Assembly: GCA_037974665.1 (NCBI GenBank)
Contig: CM075775.1
Coordinates: 31,749,732-31,813,731 of the forward strand
Length of the DNA: 64,000 bases
Source: Ehretia macrophylla
Lineage: Eukaryota; Streptophyta; Magnoliopsida; Boraginales; Ehretiaceae
Direction: 5' to 3'
Shown here piece after piece: positions 24,902-38,147 of this stretch. Every line of letters begins with the position of its first letter. The first letter of the stretch is position 1. The position numbers and the translations under genes were made by a program. The notes under the pieces were generated by a model, which was not told the DNA's origin, did not search any database, and worked only from the letters and a program-made list of their open reading frames with translations.

Positions 24902-25055
24902 GTGCAGGCGGAATTAGTTTTTGAGTATTACACTTGGACAGTTTTAATATTTTTGAATAGGTGGCGTGAGTTTTGAACCCATAACTTTTTGATACCTAGG
25001 TTCTAATACCCTGTTAAGTTATCACCTCATTTAAAAACTTAAGCGGTTAGAGATG
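24902..25055 (-). mobile_element. Possible second tRNA-like SINE or retroelement fragment
   Basis: On the minus strand, TAACAGGGTATTAGAACC followed about 30 bases later by GGGTTCAAAACTC resembles A and B boxes of RNA polymerase III promoters. Ends and target duplications are not clear, so this is tentative. Confidence 0.35.
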
Positions 25056-25189
25056 AATTTATTATATTATTTGTTATTTTCACCATCTACGTGTTACAAA
25101 TATCTTTGATCCCCGGTACTTTTAACTAATTAACTGTAAGAGCTTAATACCTAAATAGTAAAAGTAATAGCAAAAGAAAAAAAATTTAG

Positions 25190-26215
25190 GTGAGATTGGT
25201 ATATATCATGGAATGATTTTGGATAGGAATGGAATGACCATGAGAATGGAATAAACTTGAGAAATGATATTATGTCATTCTAGGTATACTCTAGGAATGA
25301 AGATAAAAATAAATGTATTGATCTCAAACTCATGTTTGGTATTTAGAATAACATAGCAGTAATGTGAATGACTTATATAAAATGACAAGAGTGCTATTTT
25401 GTTGCTATAAATATATTATTGTCATACAAATAAAAATAAGTATCATATTAATAATAATAGTTAGTATGAGACATATTATTATATATATATATATTATAAT
25501 TTATTTTATTTTGTTACTAGACAATATTCTTCATTAAATTTACATTATTTTTTATTGTGATTTTTAATATTATTTTTATTTTTTAATTTTTTTTTCAATT
25601 TTATGATATAATATTATTATTTATTTATTATCTTATAAATATTATTTATAATAATTATTATTATTATTCATATGTACTATTATTTATTATTATTATTATT
25701 ATTTTATTATATATTATTATCATTATTATATTTTATTTATATTCATTATTATTTATCTTAAATTTTATTTTATTTATATTTATTATTGTTGATCTTATTT
25801 TGTTATTATCATACTATATTATTATTACATTTATTTTATTATTATTGTTATTGATATTATTACTGTTATTTATTCTTATTTTTTTATATTATTATCATTA
25901 TTATAAAATATATAATAATATATAAATAATATTAAATAAAATAATAATTATATTAATAACAATGCTATTTGTATAGTGTTAATATACTTTTTAAAGGTAT
26001 TTTGGCCACTTGAGTAATAATTAAGTTCATTCCAAAGTACATGAGAATATACTATTCCCATGTGTTTTGTCAAGAATGGGTATTCCCATATTGGTGGGAA
26101 TCAGATTCCCAAGTTTATTCATTTATACCAAGCGTGAGAATTAGAACAGAATTATAAATACTATTCCATTACTAACCTATTCTAATATACCAACAACTGT
26201 CTTAATACAGAAGGG
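25190..26215. repeat. AT-rich foldback element, copy 3
   Basis: It opens near ATTGGTATATATCATGGAATG and closes near CTAATATACCAAC, an imperfect inverted repeat. Sequence AATGAAGATAAAAATAAATG and the long TTA/ATT core match copies 1 and 2 at 1274-4366. This copy has no nested element, so it shows the pre-insertion state of the sites in copy 1. Confidence 0.6.
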
Positions 26216-26362
26216 TTAAGAAACATTGCAAGAGCATTGTCTCGTAGAGTTGATATATAGCCTAATTAGCAATCCGAATGGCTTTATTACATGGCTTTAA
26301 TTCTATAGTAACCAAAAATTGTTTTGGACTTAGGACCGCTAGCACAAGTCCAAGGCCCCTAC

Positions 26363-28626
26363 TGTGACACCCAAGCCCGGGGTCAGTTTTTGACTATTTT
26401 GTTTTCGTAATTTAGCATTTTTTCTATGTTTATTAAGTTATATGTGGTATTCGTTTATTGTTATTTTGTGCATTGCATGTCTTAGAGAGTGCATTACAAA
26501 AATGATTTTGGTACCATATGAATAGTAAAAACATAATTGTTTGGGCTAGTTAGTTTTAATTGATTTTGGGCCTTGAATTGGCTTTGTCTTGCGTTATTTA
26601 CTTAAGCCCAATTATGCCATACATATAATATATATCTTATATATACATTGTACTTAGCAAACAAAAGCAAAAATCAACCCAAAATAATCCCCCAAATCCA
26701 ACGGCAAAGAGAAGGCAAATGAGAAGAAAAATTTTATAGGTTTTGCTAAAATTGTGCAAAGCAAGCAATTGTGAAGTGATTTCTTGCCACTACAAGCCTT
26801 TTCCTAACATCTACTAGCCATAGTTGGTGAGAGATTTGCATATTTCTTGTTTTACAAAGTTTATATCATGTTTTTAAATTCTTAGGTTTGATGTTATATG
26901 CTAATATAAAGCTTGATTATGGTATAATTTAGTGTTTACTAGCTATATAGACTTGTTTTATGTTGTTGATTAGCTTGGATTGTGAATTTTTGTAAATGGC
27001 TATTTGTTGAAGAAGATGATATCTAAGGGTGTCATAGGTGCTAATGAACTTAGATTAGTGTTTAAAATGGTTAAAACTTGAATAAACTTGATAAATTGGA
27101 TTGAACACTAAAGGGGCTATGCGTATGTTTGTTGTCCGGGTGTGTTTGAATGCCTTGGTTGGTGTTAATTATGTTAGATAGTGGCTTTGGAGCATTTATG
27201 CATTGATTTATTGTGTGGTTTGGGTAGTTGTAGTATAGAGTGACTAAAGAGTTTTTGGGGTTTTGTGATAGATGTAGTTAAAACTGAGTTTTCCTAGCTT
27301 TAGAAGGTGTCATAAAGTATTCTTAGAGGTATGAAATTGTTGGATTGTGGATTGTGTGGTTTTCGTTTAGTATGTGCTTGTAATTGGACTAAAGGGCTAG
27401 TTTATAAAAAATTAAAATAGTTGTTAGTAATTAACTTTCAATTGATTAGTTAAGTGTTTAAATGCATTTGTATGGAATATTTATCTTATTGGTGAAGTTT
27501 CGTGAGTTGAGTTGCATAGTTACTTTGTTAAGAATATGCTTATATCTTGTTTATATTGTTTTTGCTATTTGTGTTATCGTTTCGATGATTGTGCAACCTC
27601 ATCGTCGAGGCGGATACGATGGGCCTCTCTGGGTGGCATCGGGCTTGCCAGGGTTGGCTCCGTATTCTATTTCCTCACTCGCTTGGTTCAGAGATTGGCA
27701 GGGGGTGTTGAGTCGTAGGTATCGAGTACATCTAGAGTATCCATCGGTGTTTGGGATGCCGACACATCGAGATCGAGTTCGTGGTTCGTGGTTCGTAGAT
27801 TGTGGTTCAAGAAATTGAAGTGATAAGGGTTATCGAGCTATATCCTTTTTAATAAGTGTAATATAGTTGTTTATTTGCTTAATTGTTTTGTATTCTTGTT
27901 CATCTTGTGGCTACTTGTTGCATTGCACGAAAATGATTTCGGAAACACCCCGGTTAACTGTTTCCCTCATTCACTGAGCAACTGTGTTTACTCATTCATC
28001 TTTTAACATGTTTTAGGATGAGCTGAGGTAGATCCCCAGCTGTTGATTGTAGAGGAAGAAGAAGTGCAAGTTGATCAATTGTCTTGATTTGTTGCTTGTT
28101 AAGATTGGATTGCTTGTGTACTGGATGTAGAAGAATGTGATCTTGTTATGTTTATGTTCTATTTTGAGACCCTATGGTCTTGTATATATTTATGATGTGG
28201 ATGATTGTATTTAAGTCTTGAAAAGTAGTTGGCATGTAATAACTCTAATGCTTTGCTTTATTGCCTAGTTTAACATGCATGCTTGAATGGGATTAAGTTA
28301 AAGTTGGTTGAATGACTTGTAATATGACTTAATAACTGTGTTAGTTAAGTAGAAGATGTTAGAGCGTTATGATAATCTTGTTAGTGGCCTTTGCATATTA
28401 GAGGTTAATGGTTACGATCACATGGAAGTAAGTTAGTTTGCTAAAGAAAGAATGCATATTTGGGCTTAAGAACTTGAGAAAGGTGTCATGTGAATGTTTG
28501 TATATTGTTGTTGTGGCTATTTCTTTTGAGTGCAGGTAACTGGTTAATCCACAATCCAGAGGAGACTCTGTCCGTTTGTCAGATCCGGACTTACCCTTTA
28601 GCTTGGGGTCGGGTCGGGGTATGACA
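26363..28626 (+). mobile_element. Solo LTR, Gypsy (Tekay/Del-like), 2264 bp
   Basis: It begins TGTGACACCCAAGCCCGGGG and ends GGTCGGGGTATGACA (TG...CA), with CCTAC duplicated at 26358-26362 and 28627-28631. No primer binding site, polypurine tract or protein domain follows, so it is a solo LTR left by recombination between two LTRs. Inner segments such as TCGGGCTTGCC and the CACTGAG...TTACTCATTC stretch recur inverted in the 30782-35199 LTR, so the two are one family. Frames at 27462-27818 are not genes. The lineage name is inferred from the TGTGACACC terminus and length. Confidence 0.88.
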
Positions 28627-28631
28627 CCTAC

Positions 28632-28703
28632 CCCTAGCTATATTAGAGTCTCTATCTTTGGCTATCTCTACCAAACTCTAATCATCCTCTAGTTTGAATA
28701 TTT
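28632..28703. other. Original host sequence between two solo LTRs
   Basis: This short stretch plus 26216-26357 and 30356-30689 is the ancestral locus split by the LTR insertions. It contains no gene. Confidence 0.6.
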
Positions 28704-28708
28704 CATCA

Positions 28709-30350
28709 TGTTGGCCTTATGCCAAAAGATATGATTTTGATGATAACAAATCAAGAAAAATTGGATTTGTAAGTGTGTTTGTGCTAATGTGTTTACATGT
28801 TTAAAATACACACTTGTTGGCTTATGTGCATTAAATCTATTGCATGATAGTCCATTAAAGAATTGATGCAGGATTGAAAAAGATGCAAATTATGTTGGCC
28901 ATTATTGTATACACGAGTAAGATCACCACAAGTATGAAGAAATGAAGTCTTAAATAGTTAAAGAAGTGAAGATCATATTTCAAGAATCAAGACTTGAAGA
29001 CATGAAGTTAAAGTGGTGTTATAAGGATAGAGACGAGGTGACATAAGGGCTAGCGGCTTCAAAATGTCATTTGCCTTAGGTATGCATTTTTATACTTCAA
29101 GCTCTTGGTAAACTTTCAAAAATGTCCTTAAATCTTTTCTCAAGAGTTTTGAAAAGATTTTTAAAGGTTAATTAGGTTGAAACATCTTTTGAAGAAGTGC
29201 TCTTAAAATGTTCAAATGATTTATCTTCAAAAGATTGAATTTTCGTGTGAAAATGTATTTTAAACTCTTGATTACAAAAATCAGTTTTAATCTTTCCACA
29301 AGAGTTTAGAAAATATTTTGAAATGTTAAAAAGGTTGGAAACACTTTAGAAGAAGTGTATTTGAAGTGTCCAAGTGTTTAGCCTTAAAAAAAATTGATTT
29401 CGGGCTTAATTTCGCAAAGCTGAAAAATGGCACTATTCCAGTCTAACTCGATTGACTTGACTCGACCGACTAGTGTAGAATGTGTCAGACAAGGCAAGCT
29501 GGACGAGTGACTTAATCGACTCGACTCGATCAACTCGACTTGACTCGACCGACTAGGTCTGAATTTAAAAAACTAGCCGTTAAAGAGCCATTGCAACATT
29601 TCCTATAAATTTAAACCAACCCATTTCATCAAACAACTCCAAAACATCATATATTGATTATAAGCTTCAAGTTTCATATTTTTCAATCAATATACACCAA
29701 GCTTGAGCTATAACTTGCAAATCTATTGAGCATTCAAAGATTTCAATTGTATTATCTACTTATTGAGGAGTTTTGATTGTTATTCATTGTACTATCATTC
29801 AGATACTCAAATCTCTATATTGTATACACTCTTGGGCTCTAGATTAGGATTGAGAGAATCCTTGTAAAGAGAAGAGTGTGAGAAAATCCTTTGTGGACTC
29901 AAAGGAAGAGGGATAGTAGGTTGGAGCTTTACCTACATTTGAAAAAGATTGTATTTGCTCTTGTGGGTTCAAGAGTAGACTTGTATAGTTGGTTTGTGCT
30001 TCACCAACTTGTAAAGAAACACTACTAGTGGAGCTAGTTAAAATCCTAAAGGAAGAAAGACCTTAGGTAGTGGACTAGGCCTTCGGGAGTTCGAACCACT
30101 TGAAAATACCGAGTTTGATTTCTCTCTCCCTACTCTATTTATATTCATTGTTATTTATATTGTTTAGAGTAGTTATCTTGCTCTTGTGTGTTATTATTAT
30201 TCATCATATTAACTCTTATCTAGTTATTCACACAAGGTGTTCGATAAATTGTCTCAAAGAGGTTTTTGTAGGTTGTAGTAATTTTTAAAATAACAATATT
30301 TTGCTATAATCTTAATTCATCCCCCCTCTTAAGATTATTTGCCACTAACA
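28709..30350 (+). mobile_element. Solo LTR, Copia (SIRE/Maximus-like), 1642 bp
   Basis: It begins TGTTGGCCTTATGCC followed by GATTTTGATGATAACAAAT, and ends CCCCCCTCTTAAG...CACTAACA. CATCA is duplicated at 28704-28708 and 30351-30355. The opening and the C-run before the 3' end are typical of SIRE-type LTRs. No internal domain is present, so it is solo. Frame 30100-30288 lies in it and is not a gene. Confidence 0.87.
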
Positions 30351-30727
30351 CATCATAGAACTCCTTATTTTCTACTTATATAAGCTTATTGAGGGTCTTT
30401 GTTCAACACTAAACTAGTGTCAAGCATTTACAATTTCTTTTTTTGTCTTCAAATATTATAAGTTACTGGTGTGCATTTGGATTTAGATCGTAGATTTTGA
30501 CGTTTACGAATTTAATTGTAGGTTTCATGATCTACAAATTTTGTAAAATTGAAGGCACAAATTAAAAAGCCTTAAAGAGACTAGGGAGAAGAACTTTACT
30601 TTAGACATTGATATTGTGCCAAAATTTGTGTGTGGTTGACTACAATTCATTTTGAATATAGCATCGATTTGCAACAATGTTAAATTAATAAAAGATCACT
30701 TTGTTTGTTAACAATGATGTAGCCTCG

Positions 30728-33700
30728 GTCTCGAGTGCTTGGGAATGCATCAGAGAAAAAGACTCCGCTGTTGAGTTGCACTGTAACGCCCCGATCCCTC
30801 ATGGAGCCAGGACTCCTATTAATCATGCCATTCTCAACCCATATCCAAACCCGGGCACAAAATTTAGGGAAAACGAACGGAGTCTCCCCTGTTTATAGCA
30901 CTAATCAAAAACCTGCAAACAGCAAATATAACCACAATACAACACCCTAACTCCAACCGTCCAACTTTTCCTAGTCTCAAGGCCATTTGAGCCTTAAACA
31001 AAAAATATAACCACACGAGCATGTAATCAAAAGACAATAAAGTCTAACTTTAGCTATTACATGCCACTACTCTATCAAATCACATAAGTCCTTAATTTAG
31101 TTTACAATCCAACAAGCCATACCAAAACTACCTACAAGACCTCAAGGGTCTCAAAACATAATATAAACATATCAAGTCCCATATTCACAAACAGCTTCCA
31201 ACCTCAGCAAGATAAGCAACTAACAACACGGCATACAAGATTGTTGTTCTAATTGCACCTGAAATATGTTAAAACGAGGAATGAGTAACCAAAGTTACTC
31301 AGTGAGGGAGGTAGTGCAGTAAACTGGGTGTGCTTTCGTGAGATGCAACAAATATAATAACATAAATACCACAATAAAGTAAGCTAATGGAACAAATAAT
31401 CAAACACATTATAAAAGGATACGGTTCAACTTCTTGTCTTCGATCTCAAACCACGAACCATGATCTCCAAGCAAATGCCGGCAAATCCCTTACTCCTCTA
31501 AATGGGGTACTCCAGATATACCTCGATCCTACGACCCATATCTCCCGAGATAGGTCCATATGCCCCAATGAGGTAAACCACGCATCTGGGGTCGGAGAGT
31601 ATGCCTCATCGAGAAAGGGACTGGGAAACCATGGTAGCCGAGGAAGCACGGCAAGCCCGATACCGCCCTTGTTACTTGACACTAACATGCCCGAAAAGGT
31701 TGCGCAACCCCGAAACCCGAATTCGAGAATTCACAAAATATCACAAAATAATTACAAGTAAACACGATAAATCATAAGACATCAAGTAAATAGTGCATAT
31801 AAACCTTATCCATTAAACTAAATTATACAATCTAGAAGCAATAAAATAAGCTAAGATGCACAAAAGATATGAAGACTTCCTTACCTTTAATAAATCAAAC
31901 ATGTAAAAGTCTAGACCAGAACTCCTCCAATTCAACTCCAAAGCATCAACACCTTCCAAATACCATTCAAGACTACTACCTAAACACAACAATATCATGC
32001 AACTTAAACATAACTCAACCACATTATTCACATTCATGTTCAAGAATCAAGCAATTGTAAATATTCCATGGCATTCAACACTTCATTATTCAATCAATAT
32101 GCATATGAACTAGATAACATGCTTAACTCAATTAAATGGAAGAAGAACTCTAACTAACCAATCAACTAAACAGTTACCTTTAAACATTAACGAAGATCAA
32201 CTAACGAATTACTTTCTTGCTTTAAGATCATTTAATACGCACTAACTACTTTAGATTACAAGACATGTTAAAATGACACTCTTATTAGCACATAGGGAAA
32301 TAAATGCATTCATCAACTAATAGAAAAGTTAACTATCAATCATTTAATAACTAACATACCATTTTAGCAAATTAACTATACTTCAAGCTAAGATTCTAAC
32401 ATATCACTAATAGGATCAACTTAAGTTAATTACATTTAACATATAATAGACAACTATTAACTTACAATTAACCTTACATGTAGGCTCAAAGAGCATTAAA
32501 CACATTATTTCACATAGCTTACTTAACCCTTTTAAGTGTTCACTAGTTGCACATTGATAACAACTAATTCTAGTAATTGAGTTGTTTAGCATATATAGAA
32601 ATATTACATATCTCTAAAGGTGGTGATCATCATAACTCTACTAACATTTCTCATTCACAGTCGAATATAATAGCTTTCAATTTAAATTAACTTTACTAGC
32701 AATAAGATTTCAATTACAATTCATGAAGACAACCTAACTATAAGAGCTCCATTACGCTATTAATCATCCAAGGACACTACACAATAAGGTCTTGATCGAA
32801 TACATCCAATTAGAACTGAAATATATCAACACTATAGCAAAATAACAACACAATTCAGATTCCCGCGTAACAGGGCAGTTCTGACATATCTCACCAAAAT
32901 GATCATAACTTATTCTAGAAAACTCTGATTAATGCACCAAAAAAAGTATTAGAAACTAGACTTGTAAGACTTTCTAACGGTATATAATTCAACCCCTAAT
33001 CCTTCTCCAATTAATACAGTTTTAAGCCCAAAATTGCCTCATTTTTGCTGAAAAAAACTAGTCAGCCACAATTGAACCCATACACACGTACACATAGTGT
33101 GGTTAGTTCATTTACTTGCAATTCCAATATATATAGTGAAAGCTAACTAAAACTCCAATCTTGTATATTTATGAACATACATGCTAGCTAATTTCTTCTT
33201 GAGCTCCCACAATCTTCTTACAAGCATTCTTTCAAACATTAAACATGCAATATCTATTATCTTCCACTTCTAATACAACAACAACTACAACACTAGAATT
33301 CTCATTTAACTAGCAATTAACACCAAAATATCACATTAGTTTCACAAAACCCAAGCTAAGCTAGCTAGAGCAACCAAAAACTAATTTATTTGATAATTTC
33401 ATAGCTATAATCATTAATATAAGAAATTCAAAATATTGACATAAACTTAAACATGAAAATATGCAAGCTCCCTCACCTCTAGAAAGCCAATAATCTACTT
33501 CAATTGTCCAAATCTCTTTTCATTACCACTTAAAACCTCTACCTAAACACAATAACTTCAATTTAACACATAATCCAAGTAATCATTCAAATAATCAAAT
33601 ATTCAAGTCATACATATTTTCTCACACAAACTATACAACTAACAAGCAATATGAGTAATATAAGCAAGATATAGTATGCTCACTTTCTTCTTCATTACAC

Positions 33701-35810
33701 CTTTATATACAACTCAACTATACATGTAACTAAGTTAAGAAGTTCACCTTAATTTCAGTCATCTAACAAGTATTCACAGTCTCTACAATAATATAACACA
33801 ATAAACAAGCTAAAGTTAAGTATAAGGCCTAAAATCTCCATTTTCTCCTTTAAGTTAATATGCCAAAACTAGTTTTAGCCAATGTTTAGTTAACTAAAGT
33901 ACCTAACTATCATCAACTACATTTATAGAACCTAAACCAAGTATTAAACTAGCATTTAAGGCTCTAATTGCATTAATTCTAATATGCGCATACAATGAGG
34001 CATAAAAATTGACGTTCTCGAAATTCGATAAATTTTAACGTAGGATCGTTATCAACCCAACATCACATATCTATCATTAGATTAAGGTTTTGAGCAAGAT
34101 TTAAAGGGCTTGAGTGAATAGTGCCTACTAAACTAACTTTAACTAATTGACCTTGCATTTCAAGCATTGCCAACCCATTCAAAGCTCTAATCTAGGTTTA
34201 ATAACTCCTAAATCACACGTATATAGCAATAAATTAAGCGAGAACACAAGAATTTTACTATTCACATTTTTTACTATTCATCACCATCTACAATGTAGCA
34301 TTCACCATTTCTAGCCATTCAAGATGCCAAATAACTTCAAAAGAGTACTCTACAACATCAATAAGAGGTACTATAAGCATCTATGAGCAAAGATATAGCA
34401 ATATACAATAATTACAAAAATTCACCATGGCTAGAATTCAACAAAAATGCATATGAAAAGCTTCACTCACCTCCAAGGAGTCCAAAAATGGAAGAATTAT
34501 GCTAGGAGACTCTTTGATTCTTGCTAAAATGGCTCCAAGATGATGCAAAACCAAGCCCTAACTCACAAGCACTCACACGTTTTTTTCCTCTCTGCCTAGC
34601 TGATTTCTTTTCCTTTTTTTTGTTATGTTTTTTTTTGCTTTGTTAAGTATATAAAAGAGTTATGCTAATAACTAATGGGTTGGGCTTGGTTAATTGGGCT
34701 CTACTTAATTCATTTGGATGATATACAAAGGCCCAAAGCTAAAAAAAAACTCTAAAGGTCCAAAATAAATCTCAACAAAAAATTACTGTTCATTACGTGA
34801 TACTATTCACCCAGACTTTTCCCAGAATGTTCGAAACGAAATTCATTCGATGAACGTACCTTAGAAATAGTTTAAATAAGGTAAATGTGTATGTCAAATA
34901 ATTAAATAAAATAATTTAAAAATCACTCTGGGCTCGGAGCTCTTTAAGCAAATAGTAGAATTTAAGTAAATAATGTAAGAAAATAAATCTAAGTAATAAA
35001 ATTGTCAAAATAATATGTTATTTATTTTATATAAATTAACTAAATATAATTTGCACATTTTTAAGAAATATGAATAGTATTCTAGCTAATAAATGTAATT
35101 TACCAAAGTAGTCACATAATTGCATTCAAACACTTGAACACACATTTAAATTTATGCAGACGAGTAATATTTACTACATGCTGGGTTTGGGGTGTCACAG
35201 GCACGATGTTGTTTGGGGTAAGTTCTCTATTCCTAAGTGTAGCTTCATTGCTTGGATGACGATTCTTGATAGACTTCTTGTTAAGACAAGGCTTCTTGAA
35301 TGGGGCGTCATTGAGGATAGTATCTGTGTTATTTGTGGTTTGGCTAATAATGATAGACATCATATGTTCTTTTAATGTGGGATGAGCAAGCGAGTTTGAA
35401 ATCACGGATTACATCTTGCGCTCATTCCTCAACATATGCCATCATGGGATGGGATTGGTGAATGGACTAGGAGGTTCTGTAAGGGGAAGGATCTTCAGAC
35501 TTCGATCATTAGGCTCTTATTCTGTGTTACGGTGTACTTCATTTGGAGGGAACGCAATAATAGACTTCATGGACAACGGTTTGATACTGAAGAGCACATC
35601 AAAAATAAAATTGTCAATCTGGTCCAATTGAAGGTTTATGGGGGTAAGTAGTTTAGACGTAATCTGGTTAACAATGAATTATGCATGAATTGGGGTCTCG
35701 GGGATATTTGTTTGTAATCTTTTCACTTTGGTTGTTTTTGGTTGGATTTTGTACATGAGATTTTGAGTTTGATATCAATGAAACACTTTGCTTATTTAGC
35801 AACAAAAAAA
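30728..35810 (+). mobile_element. 5'-truncated L1-type LINE (inner), zinc-binding RT end
   Basis: Flanked by perfect 15-bp AATGATGTAGCCTCG at 30713-30727 and 35811-35825, with a poly(A) tail just left of the right copy. Excluding the LTR at 30782-35199 it reads VSSAWECIREKDSAVELH, then HDVVWGKFSIPKCSFIAW, CVICGLANNDRHHMFF and, frame-shifted, FIWRERNNRLHGQ, the zinc-binding C-terminal region of plant LINE reverse transcriptases. A stop follows HMFF where the family has an acidic residue, and at least one frameshift follows, so it is inactive. Confidence 0.85.
30782..35199 (-). mobile_element. Solo LTR, Gypsy (Tekay/Del-like), 4418 bp, minus orientation
   Basis: The plus strand starts TGTAACGCCCCGATCCC and ends TTTGGGGTGTCACA; read on minus it begins TGTGACACCCCAAACCC, like the LTR at 26363. 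Flanks TGCAC (30777-30781) and GGCAC (35200-35204) fit a 5-bp duplication with one mutation. Removing it and one duplicate rejoins the inner LINE frame exactly (VEL-H-DVVWG). The region 31200-31700 is homologous, inverted, to 27590-28020. It is nearly twice the length of its relative, with no internal coding domain. Frames inside it (for example 31387-31761) are not genes. Confidence 0.82.
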
Positions 35811-36331
35811 AATGATGTAGCCTCGATTCTCGTACTTGGAAATCTGAGTTGATTGTTGTAGTTAAATATCATCAAGGAAAGTTAATTGCAGGTATTGCTA
35901 CAACCTTCATCGTAAAAGAGGCTCCTCAAGCTAAAGCATTTGCGATGTGGGTCAGCATGCCTTTTTCACTCGTAACCTTGGTTTTCAGAAAGGTATATTT
36001 GAAAGTGGTTGCTTGGAGCTCATTCAGGCCATTAATCAACTTGCACTTTTAAGGAGCTGAAAAATTGAAGTTTTTGTTTAGAAAATCCTCCAAGCAAAAA
36101 ACTCATTTCTTAAAACAAGTCTTGTTATAATTAAAAAAATGATAGAGTTGCTCAAATGAGTAGGAAGGGCTCTTTGGCTACTGATTAAGTTTCTAATATT
36201 CCCCCTTGTTTGCCTAGTTTATTACTTTTCAATGCTCCTCAAAGGGGGATTGGATAACTTTGTAAATGTTTCCTAATAATGAAATGCTTCAGCTTCTGAC
36301 CAAAAAAAAAAACAAAAAGACTACTTTGTTT

Positions 36332-37397
36332 TGAAATAAAGCATCATTATTTTTTTAATAATTTGAAAAATCAAGGATTTTTTTCCCTTTAGAGCTTGGA
36401 TATAACAAAAGTTATAGTATCCATAAAAAGGCAAAATAAATTGAAGAATTTTTTTAATTGAGCTTGACTCACTTACATTCTTATGCACAATACACTTTAT
36501 AAAAATTGGGATTTGGGTCCTCGGCTGATATCCGGGCTATGAACCTGCAAAATGAATAGCACACGGGTTCCATCTCGAGAGATAAACTCTGATGATTTCA
36601 CCATTGGCTCTACCTTCTTATTCCTAGAATCTTGCTCTTAAATCTAGCAAATAACGTTGGTGTTTCTAATTTCGGGTAAATAAAACCCCCAATTTTGGGG
36701 TTGCGATTACCCGAAATCCAAAACCCTCAAGGGTTTTCAATTTCGTGGTTCATGCTTAAGGAAAAAAAGAAAAAAAGACAAAGACAGTGGTAGCGGTACC
36801 GTGGTAGTGGTGATGGCGCCAGTGATTGTTATAATTGAGGTGTAATAAATTAAAAGAAAGCAAAAATATTTTGAATAAATTATCATTATGCATTGTAGGA
36901 TGGGGTATTTATACTATATATTTTGTGAAAAGATCCCATGGCTTTACGGGCGTAGGAGCAAGTTTTTGAGGTCCTTTGTGCTTGTAGATGAAGGAATATT
37001 TCTCGGCACAACGTTTGGATGTTGAGGACTTTATCTAAAGAATTTTCTTGCATTTCACGGAAGGTCTACATAATATTCAGTAGAATCACAAATGATTAGG
37101 GTATATATTCGGGCATCAGTATTATTGAGTAGTTCTTGGGCATTTCCCGAGGTCAAGCCCTAGGTTAGGATCTCTTAGCGGGGGCGACTCGAAACTTAGC
37201 CGATTTTTCTTGAATATTGAAATTAGCTCAATCTTATCAATTTGGTCGGTCTTGATAAGTATCTTTTAGGTCGAGAGTATATCCCACGTCAACATTTATA
37301 CATACATACATAATCTCTCTAAGCTAACAAATTGTCCCAAAAGGAGTTAGCCTCGTCAAGATATCAAACACATGATTTTTAGAAGATATTCATTTAT

Positions 37398-37452
<55 letters not shown>

Positions 37453-38021
37453 GTATGTATATTCTTTTATGATAGGGAAGCCTTACACAATAATTATTTT
37501 AGAAGAAGTTTTTTCTCTATATCTCTATCTTTAGAGATGATTGCCCCATGAATAACTTTAAGACAAGATTTGTAAAATAATTTGCACAATAATTCACATC
37601 TCGAAAGACATAACCTTAAACCTATTGTATTGTACATCATAGTCATCACGTACGTCATCCCAACAAGAACCCACTTTGGGGGACCCACCTAGGAAAACAA
37701 TTTATGCTTCACACACATGAAAAAGCACAGTAGCACTAAAATGACGTCGTTTAATTGCCAGCTTATATGCTTTAGAAGTAGCCTTGTGGCCGACCTTTGT
37801 GTCAACGTAGAGACGCTAAGAAGATACAAAGTAGCGTAAGCGCCAAACCCTTTTCATCTATTCTCTTCCTAATCAAACGGACTTGAGCCACCTCTTTTCA
37901 TCTCAGCCGTCTATATTCAACATTAATATATTATTTTGCTTTTGTCCCCCCTAGTCTGTGTGTTGTTATGTCATGTGGTTGAATTCTAAGTTTCTGGTTG
38001 TTTAGTTTAGGTTAGGCCTCC

Positions 38022-38022
<1 letters not shown>
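36332..38022. other. Intergenic region upstream of the PLATZ gene
   Basis: No gene recognised. The stretch from about 36500 to 37295 has more G/C and reads like part of an LTR or other retroelement (CTCGGCTGATATCCGGGC; GGTCGAGAGTATATCCCACG), but no paired ends or target duplication could be established. A (TA)n tract follows. Confidence 0.4.
37401..37448. repeat. (AT)n microsatellite
   Basis: An uninterrupted AT dinucleotide run of about 24 units. Confidence 0.95.

Positions 38023-38057
<35 letters not shown>
38023..38057 (+). repeat. (CT)n tract in the PLATZ 5' leader region
   Basis: A CT run of about 17 units lies roughly 90 bases before the ATG. Pyrimidine tracts like this are common in plant core promoters and leaders; a regulatory role here is inference. 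Confidence 0.75.
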
Positions 38058-38062
<5 letters not shown>

Positions 38063-38147
38063 CTCGCTCTCTCAAAATTTCCACCTTCAATTTTCTTCTT
38101 GTAGCACATTGCTTCAACACCAACTTCAACAAATTGAATTTTGATCA

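Larger units (their letters stand above)
30707..36314 (+). mobile_element. 5'-truncated L1-type LINE (outer), RNase H end
   Basis: Flanked by 17-bp near-duplicates AAAAGATCACTTTGTTT (30690-30706) and AAAAGACTACTTTGTTT (36315-36331), with an A-rich tail just before the right copy. Its own sequence is a few bases at 30707-30727 and then 35826-36314. That part encodes a decayed RNase H-like domain: LIAGIATTFIVKEAPQAKA, then in another frame LGFQKGIFESGCLELIQAIN. It is interrupted by a second LINE (30728-35810). Frame shifts show it is dead. Confidence 0.75.

Noticed and set aside
27462-27818. 118-codon frame
   Set aside because: Lies wholly inside a solo LTR with exact target duplications; no gag/pol similarity.
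31387-31761. 124-codon frame and its minus-strand shadow
   Set aside because: Inside the 4.4 kb solo LTR, homologous to the non-coding inner part of the LTR at 26363.
36500-37295. Another LTR on the minus strand (TGTTGACGTGGG... at the right end)
   Set aside because: No matching TG start with a 5-bp target duplication was found; left as unexplained sequence.
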